A program made the position numbers and the translations under genes. The notes beneath the pieces were generated by a model. The model was not told the origin of the DNA, did no database searches, and was given only the letters and a program-made list of their open reading frames with translations. Of a stretch of 64,000 bases of DNA, positions 31,869 through 40,695 are shown in pieces. The stretch is from AP-15 sp963733945 (lineage in GTDB: Bacteria > Pseudomonadota > Alphaproteobacteria > ATCC43930 > CGMCC-115725): contig CAVTFD010000014.1 of the NCBI GenBank assembly GCA_963733945.1, positions 1 to 64,000 on the forward strand. Reading direction: 5' to 3'. Position 1 is the first letter of the stretch, and each line of letters starts with the position of its first letter.

Positions 31869-32822
31869 ATGGCCGCCGGAGAGTTCGAATCGACAACGCT
31901 GTTCGATCGCCGCGCCTGGCGGCTGCACCGCGAGCGTGCGGCGCGTTGCGGGTGCGTCGACTTTCTGCATGTCGAGGTCGCCGATCGGATCGTCGATCGC
32001 CTGGATGACGTTGGCCGCCAATTCCGCACAGTTCTCGATCTGGGCGCGCACCATGGCGCGCTGTCACGGGCGCTCGCCCATCGACCTGGGATCGAGCGTA
32101 TCGTCGCCGTCGAACCCGCTATCGTCTTGACTACACAGACTTCGGCCAACCTAATTGCCGCCGACCCGGAATTGCTCCCATTTCGTGACGCCAGCTTTGA
32201 TCTTGCGGTCAGCGCTCTTGCCCTCCATTGGGTTGCCGATCTCCCCGGCACGTTGATCCAGCTGCGCCGGACTCTGAAACCGGACGGGTTATTCGTCGGG
32301 GCGATGCTCGGCGGCGCCACCATGATGGAGCTGCGGACTGCGCTGATCGAGAGCGAACTGATCGAAGAAGGTGGCGCCAGCCCGCGGGTGTCGCCCACCG
32401 CCGACCTCCGCGATGCCGCCGCCTTATTGCAGCGCGCCGGCTTTGCGATGCCGGTCGCCGATGCCGATACGATCACCGTCACCTACCCCGACGCTTTGGC
32501 GCTGATGCATGACCTGCGCGCGATGGGCGAGACAAATGCGCTGTCGGCGCGCCGGCGCATCTCGCTGCGCCGCAGCACGCTCGCTCGTGCGGTAACGCTT
32601 TACGCAGAGCGGTTCGGCCTGCCCGGCGGACGCATCCCCGCCAGCTTCGAGATCCTGTTCCTGACCGGCTGGGCGCCCGACGCGAGCCAGCCGCAGCCGC
32701 TGCGGCCGGGCAGCGCCGCGCACCGCCTCGCCGCCGCTCTCGGCACCGTCGAAATTTTGACCGGCGACCCCACCGCGCCGCCAGATAGACGGGACCGAAC
32801 AGGCCGCCAACAATCAGAGTAG
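31869..32822 (+). CDS. BioC/NDUFAF5-like SAM-dependent methyltransferase
   Basis: A 317-aa protein starting MAAGEFESTTLFDRRAWRLH. The N-terminal FDRRAWRLHRERAA and FLHVEVADRIVDRL segments, SAM motif TVLDLGAHHGALSRAL, and the central ALHWVADLPGTLIQLRRTLKPDG, are typical of the alphaproteobacterial relatives of mitochondrial NDUFAF5. In these the methyltransferase fold may hydroxylate an arginine of a respiratory complex I subunit. The GLFVGAMLGGATMMELR segment is also conserved. The earlier open frame from 31617 lies antisense to comF. It ends 9 nt inside the convergent mutT gene. Confidence 0.85.
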   Translation: MAAGEFESTTLFDRRAWRLHRERAARCGCVDFLHVEVADRIVDRLDDVGRQFRTVLDLGAHHGALSRALAHRPGIERIVAVEPAIVLTTQTSANLIAADPELLPFRDASFDLAVSALALHWVADLPGTLIQLRRTLKPDGLFVGAMLGGATMMELRTALIESELIEEGGASPRVSPTADLRDAAALLQRAGFAMPVADADTITVTYPDALALMHDLRAMGETNALSARRRISLRRSTLARAVTLYAERFGLPGGRIPASFEILFLTGWAPDASQPQPLRPGSAAHRLAAALGTVEILTGDPTAPPDRRDRTGRQQSE

Positions 32823-33239
32823 ATCCCGCAGCATCGCGATAAGCGGCTTGTCGGCGGGCGGCATCGGATAGTCGGCGAGCCGGGCCGGGCGCACCCAGGT
32901 GAGGCGCTGCCCCTCGCGCGCCAGCGGGATCCCGGACCACTTGCGGCAGACATAGAGCGGCATCAGCAGGTGAAAATCGGGGTAGGCGTGCGAGGCGAAG
33001 GTGAACGGAGCGAGGCAGCTCGCGGCAACATCGATGCCAAGTTCTTCGCGAAGCTCGCGGATAAGCGCCGCTTCCGGCGTCTCGCCTGGTTCGACCTTGC
33101 CGCCGGGAAACTCCCAGAGCCCGGCCATCTGCTTGCCTTCCGGGCGCTGGGCAAGCAGAACGCGCCCGTCGGCGTCTACCAGAACAACCGCGGCGACCAG
33201 GACGAGGGGAGGCGCCGGCTCAGCTGCGGTAGCTGCCAT
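32814..33239 (-). CDS. mutT: 8-oxo-dGTP diphosphatase MutT
   Basis: A 141-aa Nudix hydrolase. The Nudix box GGKVEPGETPEAALIRELREELGI occupies about residues 46-69 (G, E, REL and EELG positions present), and the substrate-region LLAQRPEGKQMAGLWEFPG precedes it. The C-terminus has the YPMPPADKPLIAML ending usual for MutT in this locus. MutT removes oxidised guanine nucleotides. It overlaps argJ by 20 nt and is co-oriented with it, as in most alphaproteobacteria. Confidence 0.93.
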   Translation of the reverse strand: MAATAAEPAPPLVLVAAVVLVDADGRVLLAQRPEGKQMAGLWEFPGGKVEPGETPEAALIRELREELGIDVAASCLAPFTFASHAYPDFHLLMPLYVCRKWSGIPLAREGQRLTWVRPARLADYPMPPADKPLIAMLRDLL

Positions 33240-34455
33240 TGATGTCGATATAGCCGTGAGTCAGATCGCAGGTCCACACCGTCGCCCTGCCGCGGCCGAT
33301 CCCGAGATCAACGGCGATTTCGATTTCGCGGCCTTTCATGTGCTCGGCGACAGGCGCCTCGTCATAGCCGGGCACCGGCCCGCCATGGGCGGCGATCTGG
33401 ATCCCGCCGACCGAGATCGACAACAGGTCGCGATCGGCCTTCTCGCCGGCCTTGCCGACAGCCATGACGATGCGGCCCCAATTGGCGTCGCCGGCGGCGA
33501 TCGCGGTCTTGACCAGCGGCGAATTGCCGACTGTTAACCCGATCCGCCGCGCCGCCCGGTCGCTCTCCGCCCCGGTGATCTCGATCGAGACGAATTTCTG
33601 GGCCCCCTCGCCGTCGCGAGCGATCTGCTGGGCAAGGTCGGTCATCACCGCCTCCAGCGCGCTTTGGAATCCCGCGAGACGCGGGTCATCGACGTTGGCG
33701 ACGGGGTCATGACGCGCCTGGCCGGTCGCGCACAGCAGCACCGTGTCGCTGGTCGAGGTGTCGCCGTCGACGGTCATAGAGTTAAACGACCGCTCGTTCG
33801 CCGCGACCAGCAGCGGTTGCAGCACCTGATGCGGCAAGGTCGCGTCACTGAACAGGTAGGCGAGCATGGTCGCCATGTCCGGTGCGATCATTCCCGAACC
33901 CTTGCAGAAACCATTGATCCGCACGGCAACGCCGTCGATCGTCGCCGTCGCAGTGGCCCCTTTCGGAAAGGTGTCGGTGGTCATGATCGCGCGGGCCGCC
34001 GGCTGCCAGGCCGCGGCATCAAGCAGATCGGCGACGCTCGGCAAGGCGGCGCTGATACGGTCGGCCGGTGGCGGCTCGCCGATGACGCCGGTTGAGGCGA
34101 TGTACACCTCGTGTGGGTCGCAAGCGAACAGCTTTGCGGCGGTGGCCGCGGTGCTCTCGACCACCTGCCGCCCGGCGCGTCCGGTAAAGACGTTGGCGTT
34201 TCCGGAATTGACGACGATCGCGCGCACCTTGCCGAGTGGCAGGCATTCGCGACACCAAATCACCGGCTGCCCTGGCATCGTCGATTGGGTGAACACGCCG
34301 GCGACGGTGCTGCCCGCCGCCAGCTCGACCAGCATCAGGTCATTGCGCCCGGTGTAGCGGATGCCGGCGGCGAAAGCGGCGAGCCGCACCCCTGAAACCG
34401 GCGGAAGCACCGGAAAACCGGCAGGCGCCAACGGGGAAACAGCAGCGGCGGTCAT
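33220..34455 (-). CDS. argJ: bifunctional glutamate N-acetyltransferase/amino-acid acetyltransferase
   Basis: ArgJ makes N-acetylglutamate and recycles acetyl groups from N-acetylornithine. The 411-aa precursor self-cleaves before a threonine, here expected in the conserved KGATATAT segment about residue 180. Other family motifs are VVNSGNANVFTG, DTFPKG, GSGMIAPDMATMLAYLFSDA and the C-terminal THGYIDINGSYRS ending. With argB at 6153, two arginine genes lie in the window. It forms an operon with mutT. Confidence 0.96.
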   Translation of the reverse strand: MTAAAVSPLAPAGFPVLPPVSGVRLAAFAAGIRYTGRNDLMLVELAAGSTVAGVFTQSTMPGQPVIWCRECLPLGKVRAIVVNSGNANVFTGRAGRQVVESTAATAAKLFACDPHEVYIASTGVIGEPPPADRISAALPSVADLLDAAAWQPAARAIMTTDTFPKGATATATIDGVAVRINGFCKGSGMIAPDMATMLAYLFSDATLPHQVLQPLLVAANERSFNSMTVDGDTSTSDTVLLCATGQARHDPVANVDDPRLAGFQSALEAVMTDLAQQIARDGEGAQKFVSIEITGAESDRAARRIGLTVGNSPLVKTAIAAGDANWGRIVMAVGKAGEKADRDLLSISVGGIQIAAHGGPVPGYDEAPVAEHMKGREIEIAVDLGIGRGRATVWTCDLTHGYIDINGSYRS

Positions 34456-34512
34456 TCTTCTCCCTATCGGAACTGTACAAACGGGGCCTGGGCAAATTGG
34501 ACCTGGACAAAG

Positions 34513-35412
34513 TTATTTGGCCGGGGGAAGCGGTTTGCCGTCAAGCCCGTAGGTCTCGACCTTAGCGGCCTCTCGCAGCTCCTTAAGCTTCGCCTGGATT
34601 ATATCCCGCGCCAGTAGCTGGCTTACTTGCTCGCGCGCTTCTGCGAAACTTGGCGGCTTTTTGACCCGATGGTCCTCGACCAGGATCACATGCCAGCCGA
34701 ACTCGGTCTTGACCGGCGTTTCAGTATATTTGCCTACAGGCAGCGCGAATGCCGCAGCGGCAAATGCGGGAACCATGTCGTCGCGGCCAAAATAGCCGAG
34801 ATCGCCGCCGGAGGCGGCTCCCGGGTCGGTGGAGTTCTTCTTGGCGAGGGTGGCGAAATCAGCCCCTTTATCTAGCTGGGCGATGATCGACTTTGCTTCA
34901 GCCTCGGTCTTCACCAAGATATGGCGAGCGTGCACCTCCTCGCGCGCCGGCTTTTCCTCGAGGAATTTCTGATAGCGCGCCTTGAGCTGGTCCTCGCTCT
35001 CCGCCCCCTTGATCAACTGCTCGACATAAGCCTGCTGAATCAGGCGGTCCTCGTATAGCTTCAGCCGGCGCTCCACCGCCGGATCCTGGTCGAGATGCTC
35101 TTTGCGCCCGGCATCGACAACCAGCGCTCCATCGACGAGCCGGTCCAGCAAAATCGGGTAGATCTGCTTGAGCGGCAGCTTTTGCGCCTGCTGCGGCAGG
35201 CTCTGTTGCATAGCTTCGACGTCGGAAAGGCGGAACTCGGTCCCGTCAACCCGAGCGACGACCGGATTCCCCGCTGGTGGCCCCCCCGCCGTTGCCGGAT
35301 TCAGCGCCGGAGGCGCCACCGTCGGATCAGCCGCACCTACCGGGCCGGCAGTGAGGCCGGCACCCAGCGCTATGAGAAGCGCCGCGACGAGCGAAAAACG
35401 GGACGGCATCAC
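34513..35412 (-). CDS. periplasmic parvulin-type peptidyl-prolyl cis-trans isomerase
   Basis: A 299-aa protein with a signal peptide (FSLVAALLIALGAGLTAGPV, cleavage near AAD), an N-terminal SurA-like helical region and one parvulin domain (about 135-230). The latter is marked by ARHILVKTEAEAKSIIAQL and GGDLGYFGRDDMVPAF. It probably helps fold exported proteins. It is divergent from secA, the usual order in many alphaproteobacteria, which fits a role in the Sec export route. Confidence 0.92.
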   Translation of the reverse strand: MMPSRFSLVAALLIALGAGLTAGPVGAADPTVAPPALNPATAGGPPAGNPVVARVDGTEFRLSDVEAMQQSLPQQAQKLPLKQIYPILLDRLVDGALVVDAGRKEHLDQDPAVERRLKLYEDRLIQQAYVEQLIKGAESEDQLKARYQKFLEEKPAREEVHARHILVKTEAEAKSIIAQLDKGADFATLAKKNSTDPGAASGGDLGYFGRDDMVPAFAAAAFALPVGKYTETPVKTEFGWHVILVEDHRVKKPPSFAEAREQVSQLLARDIIQAKLKELREAAKVETYGLDGKPLPPAK

Positions 35413-35544
35413 GATCCCCTTGGGCAGGTCGAGAGTGGCGGTCTTTACCGAAGGCGTCCATCAATGCATATCGTCGTCGCCCGAACAAGCTAGGTAATGG
35501 GCCCGCTGCTGCGAGCATCACCGGTCGCGGCCGGCGCTGTCGAA

Positions 35545-35573
35545 TTGACAGCTTCGGCCGGTCGGCCTATCTC
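35545..35573 (+). promoter_or_regulatory. probable secA promoter
   Basis: A consensus TTGACA (35545-35550) is followed after exactly 17 nt by TATCTC (35568-35573), about 57 nt upstream of the secA ATG. The -35 is perfect and the -10 is partial. Confidence 0.5.
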
Positions 35574-35630
35574 TGCACTGGTCGCCGTGCGAACACATCC
35601 CACTTCTTCCAACCGTTTTCCGAGGGTTCC

Positions 35631-38369
35631 ATGCTTGGCGCCTTAGCCCGGCGGCTGTTTGGCTCCGCCAACGACCGCTACGTCAAAAGCCTGGGGCCGA
35701 TCGTCTCCGCAATCAACGAGATCGAGCCGCAGCTCGAGGCGATGACGGATGACGAGCTGCGGGCGCGGACCGCGCGGTTCAAGGAGCAGCTCGCCGACGG
35801 CGCGGAGCTCGAGGATGTCCTGGTCGACGCCTTTGCTACCGTTCGCGAGGCCGCCAAACGCACGCTCGGCCAACGTCATTTCGACGTGCAGCTGATGGGC
35901 GGCGTCGTGCTGCATCGCGGGATGATCGCCGAGATGAAGACCGGCGAGGGTAAGACCCTGGTCGCGACCCTCCCGGTCTACCTCAACGCGCTGACCGGCA
36001 ACGGTGTGCACGTCGTGACCGTCAACGATTATCTCGCCCGGCGCGACGCCGAATGGATGGGTCAGATCTATCGCTTTCTCGGACTGACGGTCGGCTGCAT
36101 CGTCCACGATCTCGACGACATGCAGCGCCAGCAGGCTTATTTGGCCGACGTCACCTATGGCACCAATAACGAGCTCGGCTTCGACTACCTTCGCGACAAT
36201 ATGAAGTTCCGGCTCGAGGATATGGTCCATCGGCCGTTTCATTACGCAATCGTCGACGAGGTTGATTCGATCCTGATCGACGAGGCGCGGACGCCATTGA
36301 TCATTTCCGGCCCGACCGAGGACAATTCCGAACTTTACATTCGCGTGGACAAGCTGATCCCGTCGCTTGAACCCGACGATTACGAGAAAGACGAAAAGCA
36401 GCGCACTGTCACTTTGACCGAATCCGGTGTCGAAAAGATCGAGACGATGCTGCGCGAAACCGCGTTGATGGTGACGGGCTCGCTCTACGATATCGACAAT
36501 GTGGGGCTGGTCCATCACGTCAATCAGGCGTTGCGCGCGCATAAGTTGTTTGCTCGCGATACCGATTACATCGTCAAAGACGACAAGATCATCATCATCG
36601 ACGAGTTCACCGGCCGGATGATGGAGGGTAGGCGGTACTCCGAAGGGCTGCATCAGGCGCTCGAAGCCAAAGAGCGGGTCACGGTCCAGAACGAGAACCA
36701 GACGCTTGCCTCGATCACCTTCCAGAATTACTTCCGCCTCTATCCGAAGCTTGCCGGCATGACCGGCACGGCGATGACGGAATCGCAAGAGTTCGGCGAT
36801 ATCTATAAGCTCGATGTCATCGAGATCCCGACCAACGAGCCGGTGCGCCGGGGCGATACCGATGACGAGGTCTATCGCACCACGCGCGAAAAATACGATG
36901 CGATCGTACAGCACGTGCTGGAGTGCCGCGAGCGTCAGCAACCGGTGCTAGTCGGCACCGTCAGCATCGAAAAATCCGAGGCGCTGGCCGCGCAATTCAA
37001 AAAGCACAAAATCCCGCACAACGTGCTGAACGCCCGCTATCACGAACAGGAGGCCCATATCATCGCTCAGGCCGGCCGGCCGGGGGCGGTGACGATCGCC
37101 ACCAACATGGCGGGCCGCGGCACCGACATTCAGCTCGGCGGCAATCTCGAAATGCGCCTGCGGACCGAGCTTGCGACGATCGACGATTTGAATAAGAGCG
37201 AGGTCCGGGGCGCCGCCATCCGGCAGGAGATCGAGACGGCGCACGGGGAAGTCGTGCAAGCCGGCGGCCTGTTCGTCGTCGGCAGCGAGCGGCACGAGAG
37301 CCGGCGGATCGACAACCAGCTGCGCGGCCGCTCCGGCCGGCAGGGCGATCCGGGCGCCTCCAAATTCTTTGTTTCGCTCGAAGACGATCTGATGCGGATC
37401 TTCGGGTCCGAGCGGATGGACTCGATGCTTCAGCGTCTCGGTCTCAAAGAGGGCGAGGCGATCATTCACCCGTGGGTCAACAAGGCTCTCGCCAAGGCGC
37501 AGCAAAAGGTCGAAGCGCGTAATTACGACATCCGCAAGCAGCTGCTCAAATTTGACGATGTTATGAATGATCAGCGCAAGGTGATCTATGAGCAGCGCCG
37601 CGAGATCATGAACGCGCGCGATGTCGCGGCGACGGTCGCCGATATGCGCAACGAGACGATCGAGGAGGCGGTTCGGGTGGCGATCCCGGAAAACGCCCTC
37701 CCCGAGCAATGGGATATCGTCGGGCTCCACGCCGAATGTTTGCGTCTGCTGGCAGTCGATCTGCCGCTGGCGGAATGGGCCAAAGAGGAGGGAATCACCG
37801 ACGACGAGGTGACCGGGCGGGTTGCCGCCGCTGCCGACCGCCGAATGGCGGAGAAAACGGCGAATTACGGCCCGGAGCTGATGCGCATGGCGGAAAAGAG
37901 CCTGCTGCTGCAGCTCCTGGACCAGATCTGGAAAGACCACCTGCTGTCGCTCGACCATCTGCGGCAGGGAATCAACTTGCGCGCCTACGCCCAGCGTGAT
38001 CCGTTGAACGAATACAAGCGCGAGGCGTTCGAGCTGTTTGAGGGAATGCTGGTCAGCCTGCGCCAGCATGTCACCTCGGTGCTCTCCCATATCGAGCTTC
38101 GGACGCAGCAGCCGGCCTTTGCCGATGCGACGGCCGAGCCCGAGGAGGCGATGGCCGGGGAGATGCTTGCCACCGGCACTACCGGACGGCCGGTCATGGC
38201 GCGCTCCCGCGCCCAGCGTCGGGCGGGCCCGGTAAATGGCGGCGACCAAGACCGGGGCGAGCCGCAGCGGATGGCGGGTTCACGCGCGCCCTGGGCAGGA
38301 ACACCGCGCAATGCCTCTTGTCCTTGCGGCTCGGGCAGGAAATTCAAGCACTGCCATGGCCGCGTCTGA
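35631..38369 (+). CDS. secA: preprotein translocase ATPase SecA
   Basis: SecA drives proteins through SecYEG. The 912-aa protein has Walker A MKTGEGKT (102-109), the DEAD-like DEVDSILIDEARTPLIISG segment, TDIQLGGN and RIDNQLRGRSGRQGDPG of nucleotide-binding domain 2. It also has the helical scaffold, and a C-terminal zinc motif CPCGSGRKFKHCHG that binds SecB and lipids. Length is normal for alphaproteobacteria. It is divergent from the parvulin gene and followed by tRNA-Lys. Confidence 0.98.
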   Translation: MLGALARRLFGSANDRYVKSLGPIVSAINEIEPQLEAMTDDELRARTARFKEQLADGAELEDVLVDAFATVREAAKRTLGQRHFDVQLMGGVVLHRGMIAEMKTGEGKTLVATLPVYLNALTGNGVHVVTVNDYLARRDAEWMGQIYRFLGLTVGCIVHDLDDMQRQQAYLADVTYGTNNELGFDYLRDNMKFRLEDMVHRPFHYAIVDEVDSILIDEARTPLIISGPTEDNSELYIRVDKLIPSLEPDDYEKDEKQRTVTLTESGVEKIETMLRETALMVTGSLYDIDNVGLVHHVNQALRAHKLFARDTDYIVKDDKIIIIDEFTGRMMEGRRYSEGLHQALEAKERVTVQNENQTLASITFQNYFRLYPKLAGMTGTAMTESQEFGDIYKLDVIEIPTNEPVRRGDTDDEVYRTTREKYDAIVQHVLECRERQQPVLVGTVSIEKSEALAAQFKKHKIPHNVLNARYHEQEAHIIAQAGRPGAVTIATNMAGRGTDIQLGGNLEMRLRTELATIDDLNKSEVRGAAIRQEIETAHGEVVQAGGLFVVGSERHESRRIDNQLRGRSGRQGDPGASKFFVSLEDDLMRIFGSERMDSMLQRLGLKEGEAIIHPWVNKALAKAQQKVEARNYDIRKQLLKFDDVMNDQRKVIYEQRREIMNARDVAATVADMRNETIEEAVRVAIPENALPEQWDIVGLHAECLRLLAVDLPLAEWAKEEGITDDEVTGRVAAAADRRMAEKTANYGPELMRMAEKSLLLQLLDQIWKDHLLSLDHLRQGINLRAYAQRDPLNEYKREAFELFEGMLVSLRQHVTSVLSHIELRTQQPAFADATAEPEEAMAGEMLATGTTGRPVMARSRAQRRAGPVNGGDQDRGEPQRMAGSRAPWAGTPRNASCPCGSGRKFKHCHGRV

Positions 38370-38383
38370 GCGCCGGGGCAACC

Positions 38384-38412
38384 TCGACAAGCGCTGAGCG
38401 CTTTGCTATAGA
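38384..38412 (+). promoter_or_regulatory. probable tRNA-Lys promoter
   Basis: TCGACA (38384-38389, five of six with TTGACA) and TATAGA (38407-38412, four of six with TATAAT) are separated by 17 nt and end 14 nt before the tRNA-Lys gene. Confidence 0.5.
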
Positions 38413-38426
38413 GCGCGTCCCGCGGC

Positions 38427-38502
<76 letters not shown>

Positions 38503-38503
<1 letters not shown>

Positions 38504-38844
38504 TCTAATCAAAGGCTTAGAGAGGAACGTCGAGGCGAAGAAAGGATCGAGTCCGTACCAAGTTCGCGATTCCGATGAGGCGCCCGAGCCGGGAACCGCT
38601 CCCATGACGAAAGAGCAGGATCAGTCAGCCGGCAGCACGGCCGGCGGCGAGCTTATCTCTAGCGCTGCTCCGTGCCACCAGCCCCGGCTGGGCTCGATCT
38701 TCTCGCACCAGATGCGATATCGCGGTTGCATGAGCCGCACGAAAGGGCGATTCTCCCTCACACACAGTCGACACTTTACCTTTACGGCAGAACGAGAAGC
38801 CCCAGCCAAGGGGACCGCCACAGCAAATTTGACGGGAGGGTTGC
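38503..38844. other. left part of the mini-island without a supported gene
   Basis: Several short frames are open in this ~340-bp stretch but none has a ribosome site with protein-like composition. It probably holds the promoter and leader of the glycine-rich protein gene; no confident promoter elements were found. Confidence 0.4.
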
Positions 38845-39855
38845 ATGACAAGACTGCCGCTGCTGGTCGGAAGCTCGCTGCTGGCGCTCGCGTCTCTATG
38901 GGAACCGGCGCACGCCACTGTTATCAAATTCACCTACGATAGCAAGTTAGGCGTTCAGGGTTTTACAGCTCCTCTGACGGGAACCTACGAAATCACTGCT
39001 TATGGGGCACGAGGCGGCTCCAATTTTTACGCTAAAGGTGGGTTGGGCGCTGAGGTCAGTGCTGATTTTGCCCTGACCGAGGGCGAAGAGTTGTTAATCT
39101 GGGTAGGCGGAAAAGGCGCGGGCTCGGCCACCTTGAAGGGCGGCGCAGGAGGCGGCGGCGGCACCTGGATCGAAGACCAGGACGACCGCGAGTTACTGAT
39201 TGCCGCTGGTGGCGGCGGCGGTGCTGGCGGCGGTGAGAACATGGGAACCGCTGGCGGTGGCGCGGTGAATGGCTCGGGCAAGGGAGGTTCCAATGGGGGC
39301 GGCGTTGGCGGAGGCAAGGGCGGTTCCATAGGCCACGGAGGCAGCGGTGGCACCGCCCCGTATAGTGGTGGTGGTGGTGGCGGCTACACCACCGATGGTG
39401 GCGCCGCAGGTGGCGGGGGAGGGGATAGTTTCCCCGCTCTTCGGGGCGGCTCAGGCAATGATGGCGGTGGCGAGGGCGGGTTTGGCGGCGGCGGCGGCGG
39501 CGGCAAGTATGGCGGCGGTGGCGGCGGCGGATATAGCGGCGGCGGTGGCGGCACCGTGGAGACCGCGAAGAAATTGGGGTATGGCGGTGGCGGTGGCGGG
39601 TCGGATATTTTACCAGCGGCAACCTCTAAGCTGTACGACGGCGCGGTTCGCAGCGGCTACGGCGTGGTCGATATCACCGAACCGACAGCGCCAGCGATGC
39701 TTGACGCAAGCCTAGTCGGGGCCGATCCGCCGGCCGGCGACGACCCGGTCCCCGAGCCGGCCTCAGGCACCCTGCTCGGGACTGGCCTGCTCGGGCTGGC
39801 CGGCCTGGTCGCAGGCCGCCGCGCCACCGTAGGGCGCTGGGTTCGGTCAAGCTGA
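38845..39855 (+). CDS. exported glycine-rich protein with PEP-CTERM anchor
   Basis: A 336-aa protein with a strong ribosome site (GGGAGGG) before its ATG. Residues 1-24 are a signal peptide ending AHA. Residues about 27-90 (GVQGFTAPLTGTYEITAYGA, ELLIWVGGKG) match the start of the glycine-rich protein family PF12810. About 90-270 is extremely Gly-rich with Ser, Tyr and Asp. The C-terminus has VPEPASGTLLG, a hydrophobic helix and GRR, which is a PEP-CTERM sorting signal for exosortase processing. The exosortase is not in the window. It is the cargo of the tRNA-Lys mini-island, suggesting a variable surface or matrix protein. Confidence 0.88.
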   Translation: MTRLPLLVGSSLLALASLWEPAHATVIKFTYDSKLGVQGFTAPLTGTYEITAYGARGGSNFYAKGGLGAEVSADFALTEGEELLIWVGGKGAGSATLKGGAGGGGGTWIEDQDDRELLIAAGGGGGAGGGENMGTAGGGAVNGSGKGGSNGGGVGGGKGGSIGHGGSGGTAPYSGGGGGGYTTDGGAAGGGGGDSFPALRGGSGNDGGGEGGFGGGGGGGKYGGGGGGGYSGGGGGTVETAKKLGYGGGGGGSDILPAATSKLYDGAVRSGYGVVDITEPTAPAMLDASLVGADPPAGDDPVPEPASGTLLGTGLLGLAGLVAGRRATVGRWVRSS

Positions 39856-40108
39856 TCTGTCCGCTCGCACAGGGCGGGCGATTTAAGATTGCCTCAGCCC
39901 CGGGCACATCTCGCAGGGTCTGCGCGGGCGGGGCGATGCGGACCAACAGCTGGCCATGCAGCCCGCACCAGCCGGTGGCCGGGCAATAGAGAAACCTTCG
40001 AAGGCCGGCGTCCGTGAGCCTGTTCTTGTCGTCGAGAATTCTATGAATCGCGTCGATGTGACTGCAGAGTCCCGACGGATATTCAAGTACGTCATCGTCG
40101 TCCGGCAT
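39674..40108 (-). CDS. hypothetical small protein in the mini-island
   Basis: The ATG at 40108 has GGGAGA upstream. The first ~85 residues look like a genuine soluble protein (MPDDDDVLEYPSGLCSHIDA, then FLYCPATGWCGLHGQLLVRI). The rest, about 60 residues, runs antisense to the 3' end of the PEP-CTERM gene and is Arg/Gly-rich, so the true end may differ. Four cysteines (two in CPATGWC) could bind metal. I recognise no family. Confidence 0.5.
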   Translation of the reverse strand: MPDDDDVLEYPSGLCSHIDAIHRILDDKNRLTDAGLRRFLYCPATGWCGLHGQLLVRIAPPAQTLRDVPGAEAILNRPPCASGQISLTEPSALRWRGGLRPGRPARAGQSRAGCLRPARGPGRRRPADRPRLGLRQASLALSVR

Positions 40109-40252
40109 CCGTGTCTCCCTGGCGGAGACGCGAGGGGCTTACGTCCAGCCGCATCGCGGCTATAAGCGGCCCGCGCGTGGCACCGCGCCTGTCCAATGTC
40201 ATCGGTTGAGAAATCACCCCGCGCCGGCTAGTGACCGGCGCGGTTTCTCGGC

Positions 40253-40486
40253 TCACTCTACGCGACGGCCGCGTGATGCTGGCTTCGGCGTCGGCATGCC
40301 GTCGGTGAACCACTGCCGGGCCGCTGCCGGATCGACGTAGGGCGTCGAGCCAATGCGCACTATCGGGCAGCTGCGATCGATGAACCGGCGAGCGGTGCGG
40401 ACGCTGCGGTTGATGTCCCGCGCGAATTGCTCCAGAGGCATCAGTCCGACAGTGACGGACTGATGTTGCTTAACATCATCAGACAT
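40253..40486 (-). CDS. excisionase/AlpA-like helix-turn-helix protein
   Basis: A 77-residue protein with a single winged-helix-type domain: LMPLEQFARDINRSVRTARR forms the turn, followed by RIGSTPYVDPAAARQWF, the wing and final helix usual for phage and island excisionases (MerR/Xis fold). The ATG at 40486 has GGAG about 10 nt upstream; an in-frame GTG at 40507 is less likely. Such proteins direct integrase toward excision or regulate island genes. Here it lies 145 bp from attR with no integrase beside it. Confidence 0.72.
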   Translation of the reverse strand: MSDDVKQHQSVTVGLMPLEQFARDINRSVRTARRFIDRSCPIVRIGSTPYVDPAAARQWFTDGMPTPKPASRGRRVE

Positions 40487-40535
40487 TTGGTATTTCTCCG
40501 CGGCCACTTAGGTCTAGCGGAGAGGCTATCGTCGG

Positions 40536-40563
40536 CCAATCTGCCGTCTACTGCGCAGATTGG
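40536..40563. promoter_or_regulatory. inverted repeat near attR
   Basis: CCAATCTGC (40536-40544) and GCAGATTGG (40555-40563) form a perfect 9-bp inverted repeat with a 10-nt spacer, between the excisionase-like gene and attR. It could be the operator or arm-type site of the DNA-binding protein, or a hairpin. The following GGATTGGCGG repeats part of the motif. Confidence 0.4.
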
Positions 40564-40631
40564 CGGATTGGCGGTTTTAACCGAGGCGGGCTCGTATCTG
40601 ATCAAGGGGTTAGCGGATGGCGTCGGCGGCA

Positions 40632-40678
40632 ACTCTTAATCAGCGGGTCCAAGGTTCGAGTCCTTGTGCACCCACCAA
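40632..40678 (+). repeat. attR: 47-bp direct repeat copy 2
   Basis: An exact copy of the 3' portion of tRNA-Lys without the 5' half, so it cannot make a tRNA. It ends 18 bp before the stop codon of the convergent RND pump gene. Confidence 0.93.
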
Positions 40679-40695
40679 ATAACCGCCGACGCCGT

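Noticed and set aside
35643..38249. Two antisense reading frames of over 430 codons inside secA
   Set aside because: They are mirror frames produced by codon bias in a GC-rich gene; they have no family features or ribosome sites.
39160..39600. Glycine-rich region as a CRISPR-like or minisatellite array
   Set aside because: The repetition comes from Gly codons without a fixed unit length or spacers; no CRISPR pattern exists in the window.
39056..39622. His/Arg-rich antisense frame opposite the glycine-rich gene
   Set aside because: It is the complement of GGC/GGT repeats and so is an artefact of the Gly codons.
40632..40678. A second tRNA-Lys gene
   Set aside because: Only the 3' 46 bases are present; the acceptor 5' strand, D arm and half of the anticodon stem are missing, so it is an att copy, not a tRNA.
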